From assembly GCA_022072225.1 (NCBI GenBank), contig JAJVIC010000001.1, positions 1 to 64,000 of the forward strand: DNA of 64,000 nt, given 5' to 3'. A program made the position numbers and the translations under genes. The notes beneath the pieces were generated by a model. The model saw only the letters and a program-made list of their open reading frames with translations. It was not told the DNA's origin and searched no databases. Below are positions 42,905 through 51,120 of this stretch, one piece after another. Every line of letters starts with the position of its first letter. The first letter of the stretch is position 1. This DNA is from Bacteroidia bacterium. GTDB lineage: Bacteria > Bacteroidota > Bacteroidia > SXHM01.

Positions 42905-45515
42905 ATTTCGCCTTCACTTTCTCTTTAGGATTTCGAAAAACAAACTGTCCTTCAAAAGCATCTAACAGAATATCGCTGTCGGGCTGCACTGTTCCTGCAA
43001 GTATTTGTTTTGAAAGTTCGTTCAGAATATTTTTCTGAATTACCCGTTTGATTGGTCGTGCACCAAACTGAGGGTCGTAGCCCATGTCGGCAATGGAATC
43101 CAATGCGTATTCGGTTGCAGTTAACTTGATATTGCGCTCTGCCAGTTTCTTGCGGATAAAGTCCAACTGCAGGTTTACAATCTGGCGCACATTCTTTTTA
43201 GTTAACGGAGTAAACATGATGATATCGTCAATCCTGTTCAGAAATTCAGGGCGCATGCTTTGTTTTAAAAGTTCAAAAACTTCTGCTTTTGTTGCTTCCT
43301 GAACTTCGTCTGCATTCCTTTCTGTCATCTTCTCAAAGCGTTCCTGTATGATGTGTGAACCAATGTTCGATGTCATCACGATAATGGTGTTTTTGAAATT
43401 CACCACTCGGCCTTTGTTGTCGGTTAACCTTCCGTCATCCAAAACCTGTAAAAGAATGTTGAATACATCGGGATGCGCTTTTTCAATTTCATCGAGCAAT
43501 ACAATTGAATAAGGTTTTCTGCGTACAGCTTCAGTCAGTTGTCCGCCTTCATCGTAACCGACATAACCCGGAGGCGCACCTACCAGGCGCGAAACAGAAT
43601 GACGTTCCTGATATTCGCTCATATCAATGCGCGTCATCGCATTTTCGTTGTTGAATAAAAACTCTGCTAAAGCTTTTGCCAACTCAGTTTTACCAACTCC
43701 AGTTGTTCCAAGAAAAATGAATGAACCAATCGGACGTTTTTCGTCCTGCATTCCTGCGCGGCTTCTGCGGATGGCATCTGAAACGGCTGTGATTGCTTCT
43801 TCCTGTCCAACCACACGTTTGTGTAATTCTTCTTCAAGATGTAGCAGTTTTTCTTTTTCGCTCTGCAACATGCGTGTAACAGGAATTCCTGTCCAGCGAG
43901 AAATAACTCCGGCAATATCTTCGGCATCTACTTCTTCTTTTATCATGGCCGAATCACTTTGTAACTCCACTAATTTTGCCATGTTATTTTTTAATTTTTC
44001 TTCTTCCTCTTTTATGCGGCCATACCTTATTTCAGCTACTTTACCGTAGTCACCTGCACGCTCAGCCTGCTCGGCCTGCAACTTCAAATTCTCGATATTC
44101 TCTTTTGATTTCTGGACTGCTTCAACAATGTCTTTTTCGCCTTGCCATTTTGCTTTCAGTTTGTTACGTTCTTCTGAAAGGTTGGCTAATTCTTCGCCTA
44201 ATTCTTTCAACTTAGCTACATCGTTTTCACGTTTGATAGCTTCACGTTCAATTTCCAATTGGCGAATTTTGCGTTCAATGTTTTCCAACTCTTCGGGCGA
44301 AGAATTAATTTCAATGCGCAGTTTTGCTGCCGCTTCATCCATCAGGTCAATTGCCTTGTCGGGAAGAAAACGGTCGTTGATATAACGCTGCGAAAGTTCA
44401 ACCGCAGCAATAATAGCTTCGTCTTTTATGCGTACTTTGTGATGTGTTTCGTAGCGCTCCTTCAGTCCGCGTAAAATGGAAATAGCATCGGCAGCATCCG
44501 GTTCGTCTACCATTACTTTCTGGAAACGTCTTTCCAGTGCTTTATCTTTTTCAAAATACTTCTGGTATTCATTTAAGGTAGTAGCACCTATTGAACGCAA
44601 CTCGCCACGGGCCAGGGCCGGTTTCAGAATGTTGGCAGCATCCATTGCACCTTCGCCACCTCCGGCACCAACCAGCGTATGAATTTCATCAATGAATAAA
44701 ATGATTTCACCATCTGCGCTGATTACTTCTTTTACCACCGATTTTAAGCGTTCTTCAAACTCTCCTTTGTATTTCGCACCGGCAATCAGAGCACCCATGT
44801 CGAGCGAGTAAATTTGTTTCGATTTGAGATTTTCAGGCACATCACCATTGATAATACGATGCGCCAAACCTTCTGCAATAGCGGTTTTACCTACACCCGG
44901 TTCACCAATCAGTATTGGATTATTCTTTGTTCTGCGCGAAAGAATTTGCAGCACTCTGCGTATTTCTTCATCGCGGCCAATTACAGGATCAAGTTTGCCG
45001 TTTTGTGCTTGCTTGTTCAGATTAATGGCGTACTTATTCAGTGCGTTGTAGGTTTCTTCAGCTCCCTGACTGGTTACTTTCGAGCCTTTGCGGAGATCTG
45101 CAATAGCCGCTTTTAAGCCTTTTTCGGTTACGCCATTATCTTTCAGTAATTGTGAAATGGTATCACCTGCTGAAAGGATTCCAAGCAGCAAATGTTCGAT
45201 GGAAACAAATTCATCGCCAAACTCTTTGAGATAAGTTGAGGCTTTTGTCAAGGCTTTATTGGCACTTTGTGATAAATACTGTTCACCACCAGAAACCTTG
45301 GCATAGCTCTGAACAATGCGGTCGAGCGCTTTGGTGAATGACGAAATATTTACATTCAGTTTTTTTAGCAGGAACGGTGTTACGTTTTCATCTACATTAA
45401 GAATGCCTTTTAAAATATGGCCGTTCTCAATACTTTGATGACTTTCTGTCATCGCAATTTGCTGCGCCTGCTGCACCGCTTCCTGCGATTTGGTTGTAAA
45501 GTTATTTAAGTTCAT
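42903..45515 (-). CDS. clpB: ATP-dependent chaperone ClpB
   Basis: Encodes 870 residues from ATG 45515 ([15 protein letters not shown]); the frame extends to 45593, but only the shorter form starts at the conserved N-domain. Clp_N repeats (1-150) precede AAA-1 with Walker [10 protein letters not shown] (about 207) and the long coiled M domain (about 405-525). AAA-2 follows with GTTGVGKTE (about 610) and Walker [12 protein letters not shown], then the C-terminal D2-small domain. It disaggregates proteins with DnaK. A 10 bp inverted repeat sits in its leader. Confidence 0.96.
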   Translation of the reverse strand: MNLNNFTTKSQEAVQQAQQIAMTESHQSIENGHILKGILNVDENVTPFLLKKLNVNISSFTKALDRIVQSYAKVSGGEQYLSQSANKALTKASTYLKEFGDEFVSIEHLLLGILSAGDTISQLLKDNGVTEKGLKAAIADLRKGSKVTSQGAEETYNALNKYAINLNKQAQNGKLDPVIGRDEEIRRVLQILSRRTKNNPILIGEPGVGKTAIAEGLAHRIINGDVPENLKSKQIYSLDMGALIAGAKYKGEFEERLKSVVKEVISADGEIILFIDEIHTLVGAGGGEGAMDAANILKPALARGELRSIGATTLNEYQKYFEKDKALERRFQKVMVDEPDAADAISILRGLKERYETHHKVRIKDEAIIAAVELSQRYINDRFLPDKAIDLMDEAAAKLRIEINSSPEELENIERKIRQLEIEREAIKRENDVAKLKELGEELANLSEERNKLKAKWQGEKDIVEAVQKSKENIENLKLQAEQAERAGDYGKVAEIRYGRIKEEEEKLKNNMAKLVELQSDSAMIKEEVDAEDIAGVISRWTGIPVTRMLQSEKEKLLHLEEELHKRVVGQEEAITAVSDAIRRSRAGMQDEKRPIGSFIFLGTTGVGKTELAKALAEFLFNNENAMTRIDMSEYQERHSVSRLVGAPPGYVGYDEGGQLTEAVRRKPYSIVLLDEIEKAHPDVFNILLQVLDDGRLTDNKGRVVNFKNTIIVMTSNIGSHIIQERFEKMTERNADEVQEATKAEVFELLKQSMRPEFLNRIDDIIMFTPLTKKNVRQIVNLQLDFIRKKLAERNIKLTATEYALDSIADMGYDPQFGARPIKRVIQKNILNELSKQILAGTVQPDSDILLDAFEGQFVFRNPKEKVKAK

Positions 45516-45531
45516 TTTTTGTTGATTTAGC

Positions 45532-45579
45532 CTTACCCCCGATTTTGTTATTAATCGTTGAGGCAAAGCCGGGGGTAAG
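45532..45579 (-). promoter_or_regulatory. inverted repeat in the clpB leader (possible operator or RNA thermosensor)
   Basis: CTTACCCCCG (45532-45541) and CGGGGGTAAG (45570-45579) are perfect complements around a 28-base loop, starting 17 bases before the clpB start codon. The sequence is not CIRCE (TTAGCACTC). A stem this close to the start of a heat-shock gene could be an operator or a temperature-sensitive RNA fold, but nothing tests this here. Confidence 0.5.
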
Positions 45580-45668
45580 AAATTTATCCGCAATTATCAA
45601 AAACGGAACCAATCCAAAAAATGATAGAAATCAGGAATTATTGGCAGGAAACGGGCTAAACAGAATGA

Positions 45669-46109
45669 CTATTTGGCTGAATTGAGTGTGTCTGTTTTTA
45701 TTTCCTGTGAAGGAGCAGGAGGAATTTCGCTGACTTTAAAACGAAGCTTTTTGAGATAACCAATCCCTTCTAATGAAATATCTTCGGAATAAACAGCTCC
45801 GTCAAGCATGAAAGAGATGTGCTGACATTTGTTCTGAACTGAAAAATCTACTTCTATTGTGTCTTTGCCTTTCAAAATTATTTTCCCATCGTAACCGCAT
45901 TTGTATTGAGGAACCTCATCGCCTGTAAAGTATTTATTCAGCATATTTATTTCGCCTGAAAAATTGCTTTTGTAAATTCCGGTTACGTAGCCCGTGCTGT
46001 CAGTAAAACGTATTTCCATTGCCGATGTATGGTCAATAATATCAGCAAGCTTTGATTGGGAGCAACTGCTGACGAGGAAAGCAAGAAAAATAAAAACTGA
46101 AATTCTCAT
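45669..46109 (-). CDS. hypothetical lipoprotein
   Basis: Encodes 146 residues with a lipobox VSSCSQ (Cys16). The body is mostly beta strand (RFTDSTGYVTGIYKSNFSGEI, KDTIEVDFSVQNKCQHISFML) with three cysteines in the mature part. It is predicted to be tethered in the envelope. No family is recognised. It is followed on the same strand by ClpB 150 bp away, without clear linkage. Confidence 0.6.
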   Translation of the reverse strand: MRISVFIFLAFLVSSCSQSKLADIIDHTSAMEIRFTDSTGYVTGIYKSNFSGEINMLNKYFTGDEVPQYKCGYDGKIILKGKDTIEVDFSVQNKCQHISFMLDGAVYSEDISLEGIGYLKKLRFKVSEIPPAPSQEIKTDTLNSAK

Positions 46110-46154
46110 AAGTTGTTTTTGTTTCGGCAGCTAAGATAAATCAAATTAATACTT

Positions 46155-46970
46155 CTATTGGTTTATCAAAGACTTCAACTTCTCCGGATAATTGGTAATA
46201 ATCCCATCAACACCCCATGTCAGCAGTTTCTTCATTGTCTTTTCATCGTTCACCGTCCACACATACATTTTTTGTTTGCGCTCATGCAGTTTTTTCAAGA
46301 CACGTTTTCTGGCAAAACGGTAATTTGGATTTATACCTGTAACATCTTTGTATTGATAGGCACTTCCGCTTTTCATTTTTCCATCGTGGTACAGGGGAAG
46401 CAGCGGCACATTACCCACCACTAATTTGTAAACCGGCATTGAGGATTTCTCTTCCAACATTTTTTTTACCGCAGCATCGCTGAACGATTGCAGTTCGCAC
46501 CAGTTTTCTGCACCGTTGCGTTTTACCGCTTCAACAGTCAGTTTTTCAATTCCGGGATATACTTCGCTTCCGTCTTTTATCTCTATCAGCAATTTTGCTT
46601 TTCCGTTAATGGTATAAAGTACTTCATCCAATGTGGGTATGCGTTCATTTTTAAATTCGGGCGAAAACCAAGAGCCGGCATCAGCATTTTTCAGTCCTTT
46701 CAGTGTATGGTCTTTTACGTTTCCTTTCAGTGTGGAGGTGCGGTCCAACGTGTTGTCGTGAATAACAACAACCTGATTGTCGTTGCTCAGATGTACATCA
46801 ATTTCTACAATGTCAGCTCCGATTTCCAGTGCTTTATTGATAGCCGCCAGCGTGTTTTCGGGCGCACTTCCCGAAGCTCCGCGATGTGCGATAATCAGTG
46901 TTTTATGGGTTTGAGCAAGGATTTGATTCGACATGATTGCAGAGGATAATATAAGTAACCAACATTTCAT
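46155..46970 (-). CDS. glycerophosphodiester phosphodiesterase
   Basis: Encodes 271 residues from ATG 46970, with a signal peptide (about 1-20, ending ILAQT). LIIAHRGASGSAPENTLAAI carries the HR catalytic pair, VEIDVHLSNDNQVVVIHD the metal ligands and second His, and LLIEIKDG the later conserved Glu. TVNDEKTMKKLLTWGVDGIITNYP completes the TIM barrel. It hydrolyses deacylated phospholipids in the periplasm. Nine extra residues upstream (to 46997) are possible but would disrupt the signal peptide. Confidence 0.92.
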   Translation of the reverse strand: MKCWLLILSSAIMSNQILAQTHKTLIIAHRGASGSAPENTLAAINKALEIGADIVEIDVHLSNDNQVVVIHDNTLDRTSTLKGNVKDHTLKGLKNADAGSWFSPEFKNERIPTLDEVLYTINGKAKLLIEIKDGSEVYPGIEKLTVEAVKRNGAENWCELQSFSDAAVKKMLEEKSSMPVYKLVVGNVPLLPLYHDGKMKSGSAYQYKDVTGINPNYRFARKRVLKKLHERKQKMYVWTVNDEKTMKKLLTWGVDGIITNYPEKLKSLINQ

Positions 46971-47030
46971 CTTTATAATTCTTAATACTTCATACATAAT
47001 ACTGCTTTCTTTCCATTAATATTGCAGCGA

Positions 47031-48035
47031 ATGAGCGCGAACAATAATAGGAAGAAATTATTAAAGATGTTGGCTTTGCTGATAAAACTGGCAATCATAG
47101 CCGTTTCGTTCTGGTTTATCTACAAGCAGATTTTTGTGAAAGAGCAGAATGTCGGAATCAGAAAAGGATTGCGAGATTTTATTAATATGCCTGTTGACTA
47201 CAGATTTCTTGCATTTGCTCTTTTGCTTATGCCTTTAAACTGGGGAATTGAAGCATTGAAATGGAAATTACTTATTCAGCGGCTTGAGAAAATCTCTTAC
47301 TTCAAATCAATGAAAGCTATTTTTTCGGGAGTAACGGTAAGCGTTTTTACACCTAACAGAATTGGCGAATATGGCGGCAGGGTTTTTCATTTGGAAAATG
47401 CAAATATTATCAAAGCTACCATATTAACTGTTGTTGGCAGTTATGCCCAATTGCTTGTAACCATTGTTACAGGTCTATTTGCTCTTGCATTTTTTTTACC
47501 TGCTTATGGAACTACACCTGGCTATTTTGGGGTAGCACAATATATTATTTTATATACGCTGGGCTCAATCATAATTGTTGTGTTCAATTATTTATTTCTG
47601 AATACTTCGGTATTTTCTTCACTTGTTTCACGCATGAAATTTTTAGGTAACTACCGCAGTTATGGAAAGGTATTTAGTTTTCATCAGAGTAAAGAACTAT
47701 TAAAGGTATTGTTGCTCAGCTATGGCAGATATGCAGTTTTTTCGCTTCAGTTTTTTCTCCTGTTACGGGTGTTTGATGTGAATGTGAATTTCTTTCCGGC
47801 ATTAATGATGATTTCCATGAGTTATTTGGTGATGACTATTATTCCAACCATTGCCATTACCGATTTTGCTGTGCGTGGTTCAGTGTCTTTATATTTTATT
47901 GGATTACTTTCTGACAATGAACCCGGAATACTGTCAGCATCTTTTGTATTATGGCTGATTAACCTTGCATTACCGGCTTTTATCGGAACACTTTTCGTTT
48001 TCAATCTTAATTTTTTCAGGCAAGATAAGGAATGA
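47031..48035 (+). CDS. lysylphosphatidylglycerol-synthase-type flippase domain protein
   Basis: Encodes 334 residues with about eight transmembrane helices. FSGVTVSVFTPNRIGEYGGRVFHL (about 100-123) is the conserved loop motif of the UPF0104/LPG_synthase_TM family, and PTIAITDFAVRGSVSLYF (about 276-293) the later motif. Related proteins flip lipids or act as MprF flippase halves. The position beside a glycosyltransferase suggests a role in a lipid or polysaccharide pathway. ATG 47031 starts MSANNNRKKLL; three more codons upstream are possible. Confidence 0.82.
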   Translation: MSANNNRKKLLKMLALLIKLAIIAVSFWFIYKQIFVKEQNVGIRKGLRDFINMPVDYRFLAFALLLMPLNWGIEALKWKLLIQRLEKISYFKSMKAIFSGVTVSVFTPNRIGEYGGRVFHLENANIIKATILTVVGSYAQLLVTIVTGLFALAFFLPAYGTTPGYFGVAQYIILYTLGSIIIVVFNYLFLNTSVFSSLVSRMKFLGNYRSYGKVFSFHQSKELLKVLLLSYGRYAVFSLQFFLLLRVFDVNVNFFPALMMISMSYLVMTIIPTIAITDFAVRGSVSLYFIGLLSDNEPGILSASFVLWLINLALPAFIGTLFVFNLNFFRQDKE

Positions 48036-48075
48036 AAGGGCAAAAGTTTGAAAGTCAAAATTCAAAAGTAGTAGC

Positions 48076-49239
48076 GTGAATATTATTTTGTGGTTACTCG
48101 TTTTCGTTCTTCTTTTTGCGGGCATTTTATATGCCATGATGATGCTTGCATTTACATTTAAGTGGTTATCGATTCCTGCTTTCAAATCAAAAAATAAAAC
48201 TCCTGTAACTCCTGTATCGGTTGTTATTCCTGCACGAAATGAAGAAGAACACATATCTCAATGTCTGCAAAATGTGTTAGCGCAAAACTATCCTCATAAC
48301 CTGACTGAAATTATTGTTGTGGACGATAACTCAACTGACAATACGGCAATGCTGGTTGAAAAAATAATAGCAGATAATGCTCATAGAAAAATCCGATTGC
48401 TGAAACTGAAAGATGTAAGTGCAACTGTTCTATTCAAAAAAAGAGCCATCACCGAAGCAGTTGCGCTTGCAACAGGAAAACTTATTGTAACAACCGATGC
48501 AGATTGCCGCATGGGAGTAAAGTGGCTTGGCATTATTGCCGAATATTATGAACAGTATCAACCTAAAATGTTGCTTGCGCCCGTAACATTTACAAACGAA
48601 AAATCTGTGTTTGAAAAATTACAGACTTTGGAGTTTATCGGCTATATAGGTGTAAGCGCAGCAGCAGTGGCAATGAAAAATCCATTGATGTGCAACGGAG
48701 CAAACCTGGCTTATGAGCGGGAAGCATTTAATGCCGTTGGCGGCTATAAGCACAACGATAATTTTGCTTCCGGTGATGATGTTTTTCTGATGCTGAAAAT
48801 CAAAAAAGAGTTTCCCGGAACTATTCATTTTCTGAAATCGAGAGAAGCAATTGTAGAAACATTTGCGCAGAAAAGTTTGAATGATTTTTTTCATCAACGC
48901 AAACGCTGGCTTTCCAAAAGACCCGGCTATACTGATTTTTCAGTAATAGGAACAGCTTTGTTGGTTTATGCTTTTAACTTTTTTGTGTTGCTTGGTTTTG
49001 TGCTTTCATTTTTTGCAACCGGAAATTCATTTATGATAGTATTCGCGGTGTTGTTTTTAATAAAATGTTTTTCTGATTTTGTGTTTCTTTATCCTGTTAC
49101 CAAATTTTTCAGACGCAGCGAACTGCTCTGGTGGTTTTTGCCTGAACAGGTTCTGGTTATAGTTTATGTTACGTTAATGGGAGTTTTTGGAAGCACAGGG
49201 AAATATAAGTGGAAAGGCAGAGAAGTCAGTAATCGGTAA
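48076..49239 (+). CDS. family 2 glycosyltransferase, membrane-bound
   Basis: Encodes 387 residues starting with GTG at 48076. One N-terminal transmembrane helix (about 2-28) precedes the GT-A domain: VVIPARNEEEHISQCLQNVLAQ, IIVVDDNSTDN (D), TTDADCRM (DxD) and the QxxRW-like FHQRKRWLSKRP. About three C-terminal membrane helices follow (295-380), as in processive or lipid-linked GT2 enzymes. It is 40 bp after the flippase-like gene and 17 bp before the ABC permease gene, so an operon is likely. Sugar and acceptor are unknown. Confidence 0.87.
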   Translation: MNIILWLLVFVLLFAGILYAMMMLAFTFKWLSIPAFKSKNKTPVTPVSVVIPARNEEEHISQCLQNVLAQNYPHNLTEIIVVDDNSTDNTAMLVEKIIADNAHRKIRLLKLKDVSATVLFKKRAITEAVALATGKLIVTTDADCRMGVKWLGIIAEYYEQYQPKMLLAPVTFTNEKSVFEKLQTLEFIGYIGVSAAAVAMKNPLMCNGANLAYEREAFNAVGGYKHNDNFASGDDVFLMLKIKKEFPGTIHFLKSREAIVETFAQKSLNDFFHQRKRWLSKRPGYTDFSVIGTALLVYAFNFFVLLGFVLSFFATGNSFMIVFAVLFLIKCFSDFVFLYPVTKFFRRSELLWWFLPEQVLVIVYVTLMGVFGSTGKYKWKGREVSNR

Positions 49240-49256
49240 TCATTTTCGGTTTTAAA

Positions 49257-50363
49257 ATGAAAAAAGAAAAAAGCACATCACTTTCTCAACTTGCCTGGCA
49301 GCGTTTCAGGAAGAATGGTGTTGCCATGTTCAGTTCGTTTGTGGTTATTCTGAGTATTTTGTTTGCTGCATTGGGTTATCTTATTATGCCCGACTCAACT
49401 CCTAATGCCAATGAGCAGATTTTGGAAATTGCAGCGCAAAAGCCGGGATTTATGGTAACAATTTTAAAAGTGCCAAAACAACAAGCCCCTGAAAACACAG
49501 GTTTCTTCAAGAAATTGGTTTATGGTACCGAACAAAAATATTTTTCACTTCCTGTGTTCAAACATCAGATAGTTGGTGATACTTTGCTGGTGGAAACATA
49601 CACAGGAGCAACACCCAACGATGGAGAACTGAAAAAATATTCACTAAAAAATTTTCCTCAACCGGTGGAGTCAAATTTTAAAGAACGAACCTTCGTTTTC
49701 GGCACCGACCGCTTTGGCAGAGATATGTTAAGCCGCATGATTTTAGGAACACGCATTTCTCTTGCTGTTGGTTTTATTGCAGTTATTATTTCATTGCTCG
49801 TTGGTATTTCATTGGGTGCAATTGCAGGTTTCTTTCGCGGTTGGATTGATAATGTGGTAATGTGGTTTGTCACCGTGGTGTGGTCAATTCCGCTTCTTTT
49901 ATTGGTGATTGCCATCACATTAGTTATGGGTAAGGGCTTCTGGCAAGTGTTTGTAGCGGTTGGTTTGGCTATGTGGGTAGAGGTTGCGCGTATTGTGCGC
50001 GGACAAATTCTCGGCATCCGCGAAAAGGAATTTGTAGAAGCCTGTCGCGCTTTGGGTTTTTCAGGGTTCAGAACAGTAGTAAAACATATTTTGCCCAATA
50101 TTATGGGACCTGTGATTGTAATTTCGGCAGCCAACTTTGCTTCGGCAATATTGATTGAAGCAGGATTGAGTTTTCTCGGTATTGGTGCCCAGCCACCTGT
50201 TCCCAGCTGGGGCGGTATGATAAAAGACCATTACGGCTATATTATTTTGGATAAAGCCTACCTTGCCTTTATTCCCGGAACGGCTATTCTTATTATGGTT
50301 TTGGCATTTACGCTTGTTGGCAACGGAATTAGGGATGCCCTGGATGTAAAGGCTGACAAGTAA
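49257..50363 (+). CDS. OppC/DppC-type ABC transporter permease
   Basis: Encodes 368 residues. An N-terminal segment with one transmembrane helix (about 25-43) is followed by an unusually long periplasmic loop (about 45-140), then FGTDRFGRDMLSRM (a motif typical of OppC/DppC) and five further helices. The cytoplasmic EAA loop is EFVEACRALGFSGFRTVVKHILPNIMGP. It should form a heterodimer with an OppB-type permease and use OppD/F ATPases, none of which are in the window. Substrate is probably a peptide or nickel-like ligand. Confidence 0.9.
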   Translation: MKKEKSTSLSQLAWQRFRKNGVAMFSSFVVILSILFAALGYLIMPDSTPNANEQILEIAAQKPGFMVTILKVPKQQAPENTGFFKKLVYGTEQKYFSLPVFKHQIVGDTLLVETYTGATPNDGELKKYSLKNFPQPVESNFKERTFVFGTDRFGRDMLSRMILGTRISLAVGFIAVIISLLVGISLGAIAGFFRGWIDNVVMWFVTVVWSIPLLLLVIAITLVMGKGFWQVFVAVGLAMWVEVARIVRGQILGIREKEFVEACRALGFSGFRTVVKHILPNIMGPVIVISAANFASAILIEAGLSFLGIGAQPPVPSWGGMIKDHYGYIILDKAYLAFIPGTAILIMVLAFTLVGNGIRDALDVKADK

Positions 50364-50658
50364 ATAGAGTAGGCAGTTGGCAGTCAAAAAACTGCCACGA
50401 CTGCCATGAACACATTTTGTTTCTGCCATGAACTGTTTGATGTCAGTATCCAAAATTTTGGCACAGAGTATCTAAAATCTATTTTTGGGAAAGAGTGAAA
50501 AATCTTAAAAGCGTTGCCATCATTGAACTTTCTAACCTTCTAACTTTCTAACCTTTTAGCTTAATCAAACTTTGGCATGGCATATTAGCACGGAAATTGA
50601 CTACTCCGAAACCGTCAAACAAAAACAAACAATTAACAAATCTTAAAAACACAAAACA
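50364..50658. other. intergenic region with simple repeats
   Basis: A hairpin (GGCAGTTGGCAGT pairing with ACTGCC-ACG-ACTGCC, 50372-50405) lies just after the permease gene and may be a weak terminator. Three 8 bp TTCTAACC-type units occur at 50530-50553. A promoter is called at 50457-50487. No gene is visible. Confidence 0.5.
50457..50487 (+). promoter_or_regulatory. promoter upstream of the phasin-like gene
   Basis: TTTG (50457-50460), exactly 19 bp, then TATTTTTG (50480-50487) fully matches TTTG-N19-TAnnTTTG. The predicted start near 50492 leaves a leader of about 167 bases, long enough to hold a regulatory RNA structure. Confidence 0.6.
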
Positions 50659-50988
50659 ATGCAAAACGAATTTAAAAAATTTCTTTATGCTGGAGTTGAT
50701 TTAGCTGCAGCAGCTTCTGAAAAATTCCAAAAATCAGTAACTGAACTGGTTGAAAACGGAAAAATCTCTTCTACAGAAGGTAAAAAATTAGTTGACGAGT
50801 TCTTGGAAAAAACTGAAAAAAGAAAAGAAGAATTTGAAAGCAAATTCAACGAGTTGAAAAACAAAGTTGGTTTCACTAAACAAACTGAAGAAGAGCAATT
50901 AGAAGCACTTCGCAAACAAGTGGCTGATTTGGAAGCAAAAGTAAAAGCTGAAAAACACGCTACTAAAACTGCAAAAGCAACAGCTTAA
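50659..50988 (+). CDS. phasin-like / coiled-coil protein
   Basis: Encodes 109 residues, all helical and charged. Residues 1-60 (FLYAGVDLAAAASEKFQKSVTELVENGKISSTEGKKLVDEF) match proteins annotated as phasin family in this phylum: a short Ala-rich amphipathic helix, then a Lys/Glu helix with a likely coiled coil (about 82-98: EALRKQVADLEAKVKAE). It may coat polyhydroxyalkanoate granules or other hydrophobic surfaces, but no PHA synthase is in the window. It is a single gene with a strong promoter match and its own terminator, suggesting high expression. Confidence 0.7.
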   Translation: MQNEFKKFLYAGVDLAAAASEKFQKSVTELVENGKISSTEGKKLVDEFLEKTEKRKEEFESKFNELKNKVGFTKQTEEEQLEALRKQVADLEAKVKAEKHATKTAKATA

Positions 50989-51010
50989 TTCAGCAAAGGT
51001 TTTTAATGGT

Positions 51011-51040
51011 AAGAGAAGGACGGGCAACCGTCCTTCTCTT
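51011..51040 (+). terminator. intrinsic terminator
   Basis: AAGAGAAGGACGG (51011-51023) pairs perfectly with 51028-51040 around a GCAA loop, followed by a T-tract. It closes the phasin-like gene. Confidence 0.93.
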
Positions 51041-51103
51041 TTTATGTGTTACGCTAACGTTAAAAAAACCGCAATCGTCTGTAAATGCGACTATTATTTT
51101 ACA

Positions 51104-51111
51104 TATTTTTG
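51104..51111 (+). promoter_or_regulatory. -7 promoter element; near-leaderless start for the SprB-repeat protein gene
   Basis: TATTTTTG (51104-51111) exactly matches TAnnTTTG. The predicted start near 51116 is five bases before ATG 51121, which argues for that start rather than an upstream in-frame ATG at 51085. Confidence 0.5.
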
Positions 51112-51120
51112 TTTTCCGAT

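Noticed and set aside
45532-45579. CIRCE operator upstream of clpB
   Set aside because: The repeat is CTTACCCCCG/CGGGGGTAAG, not TTAGCACTC-N9-GAGTGCTAA.
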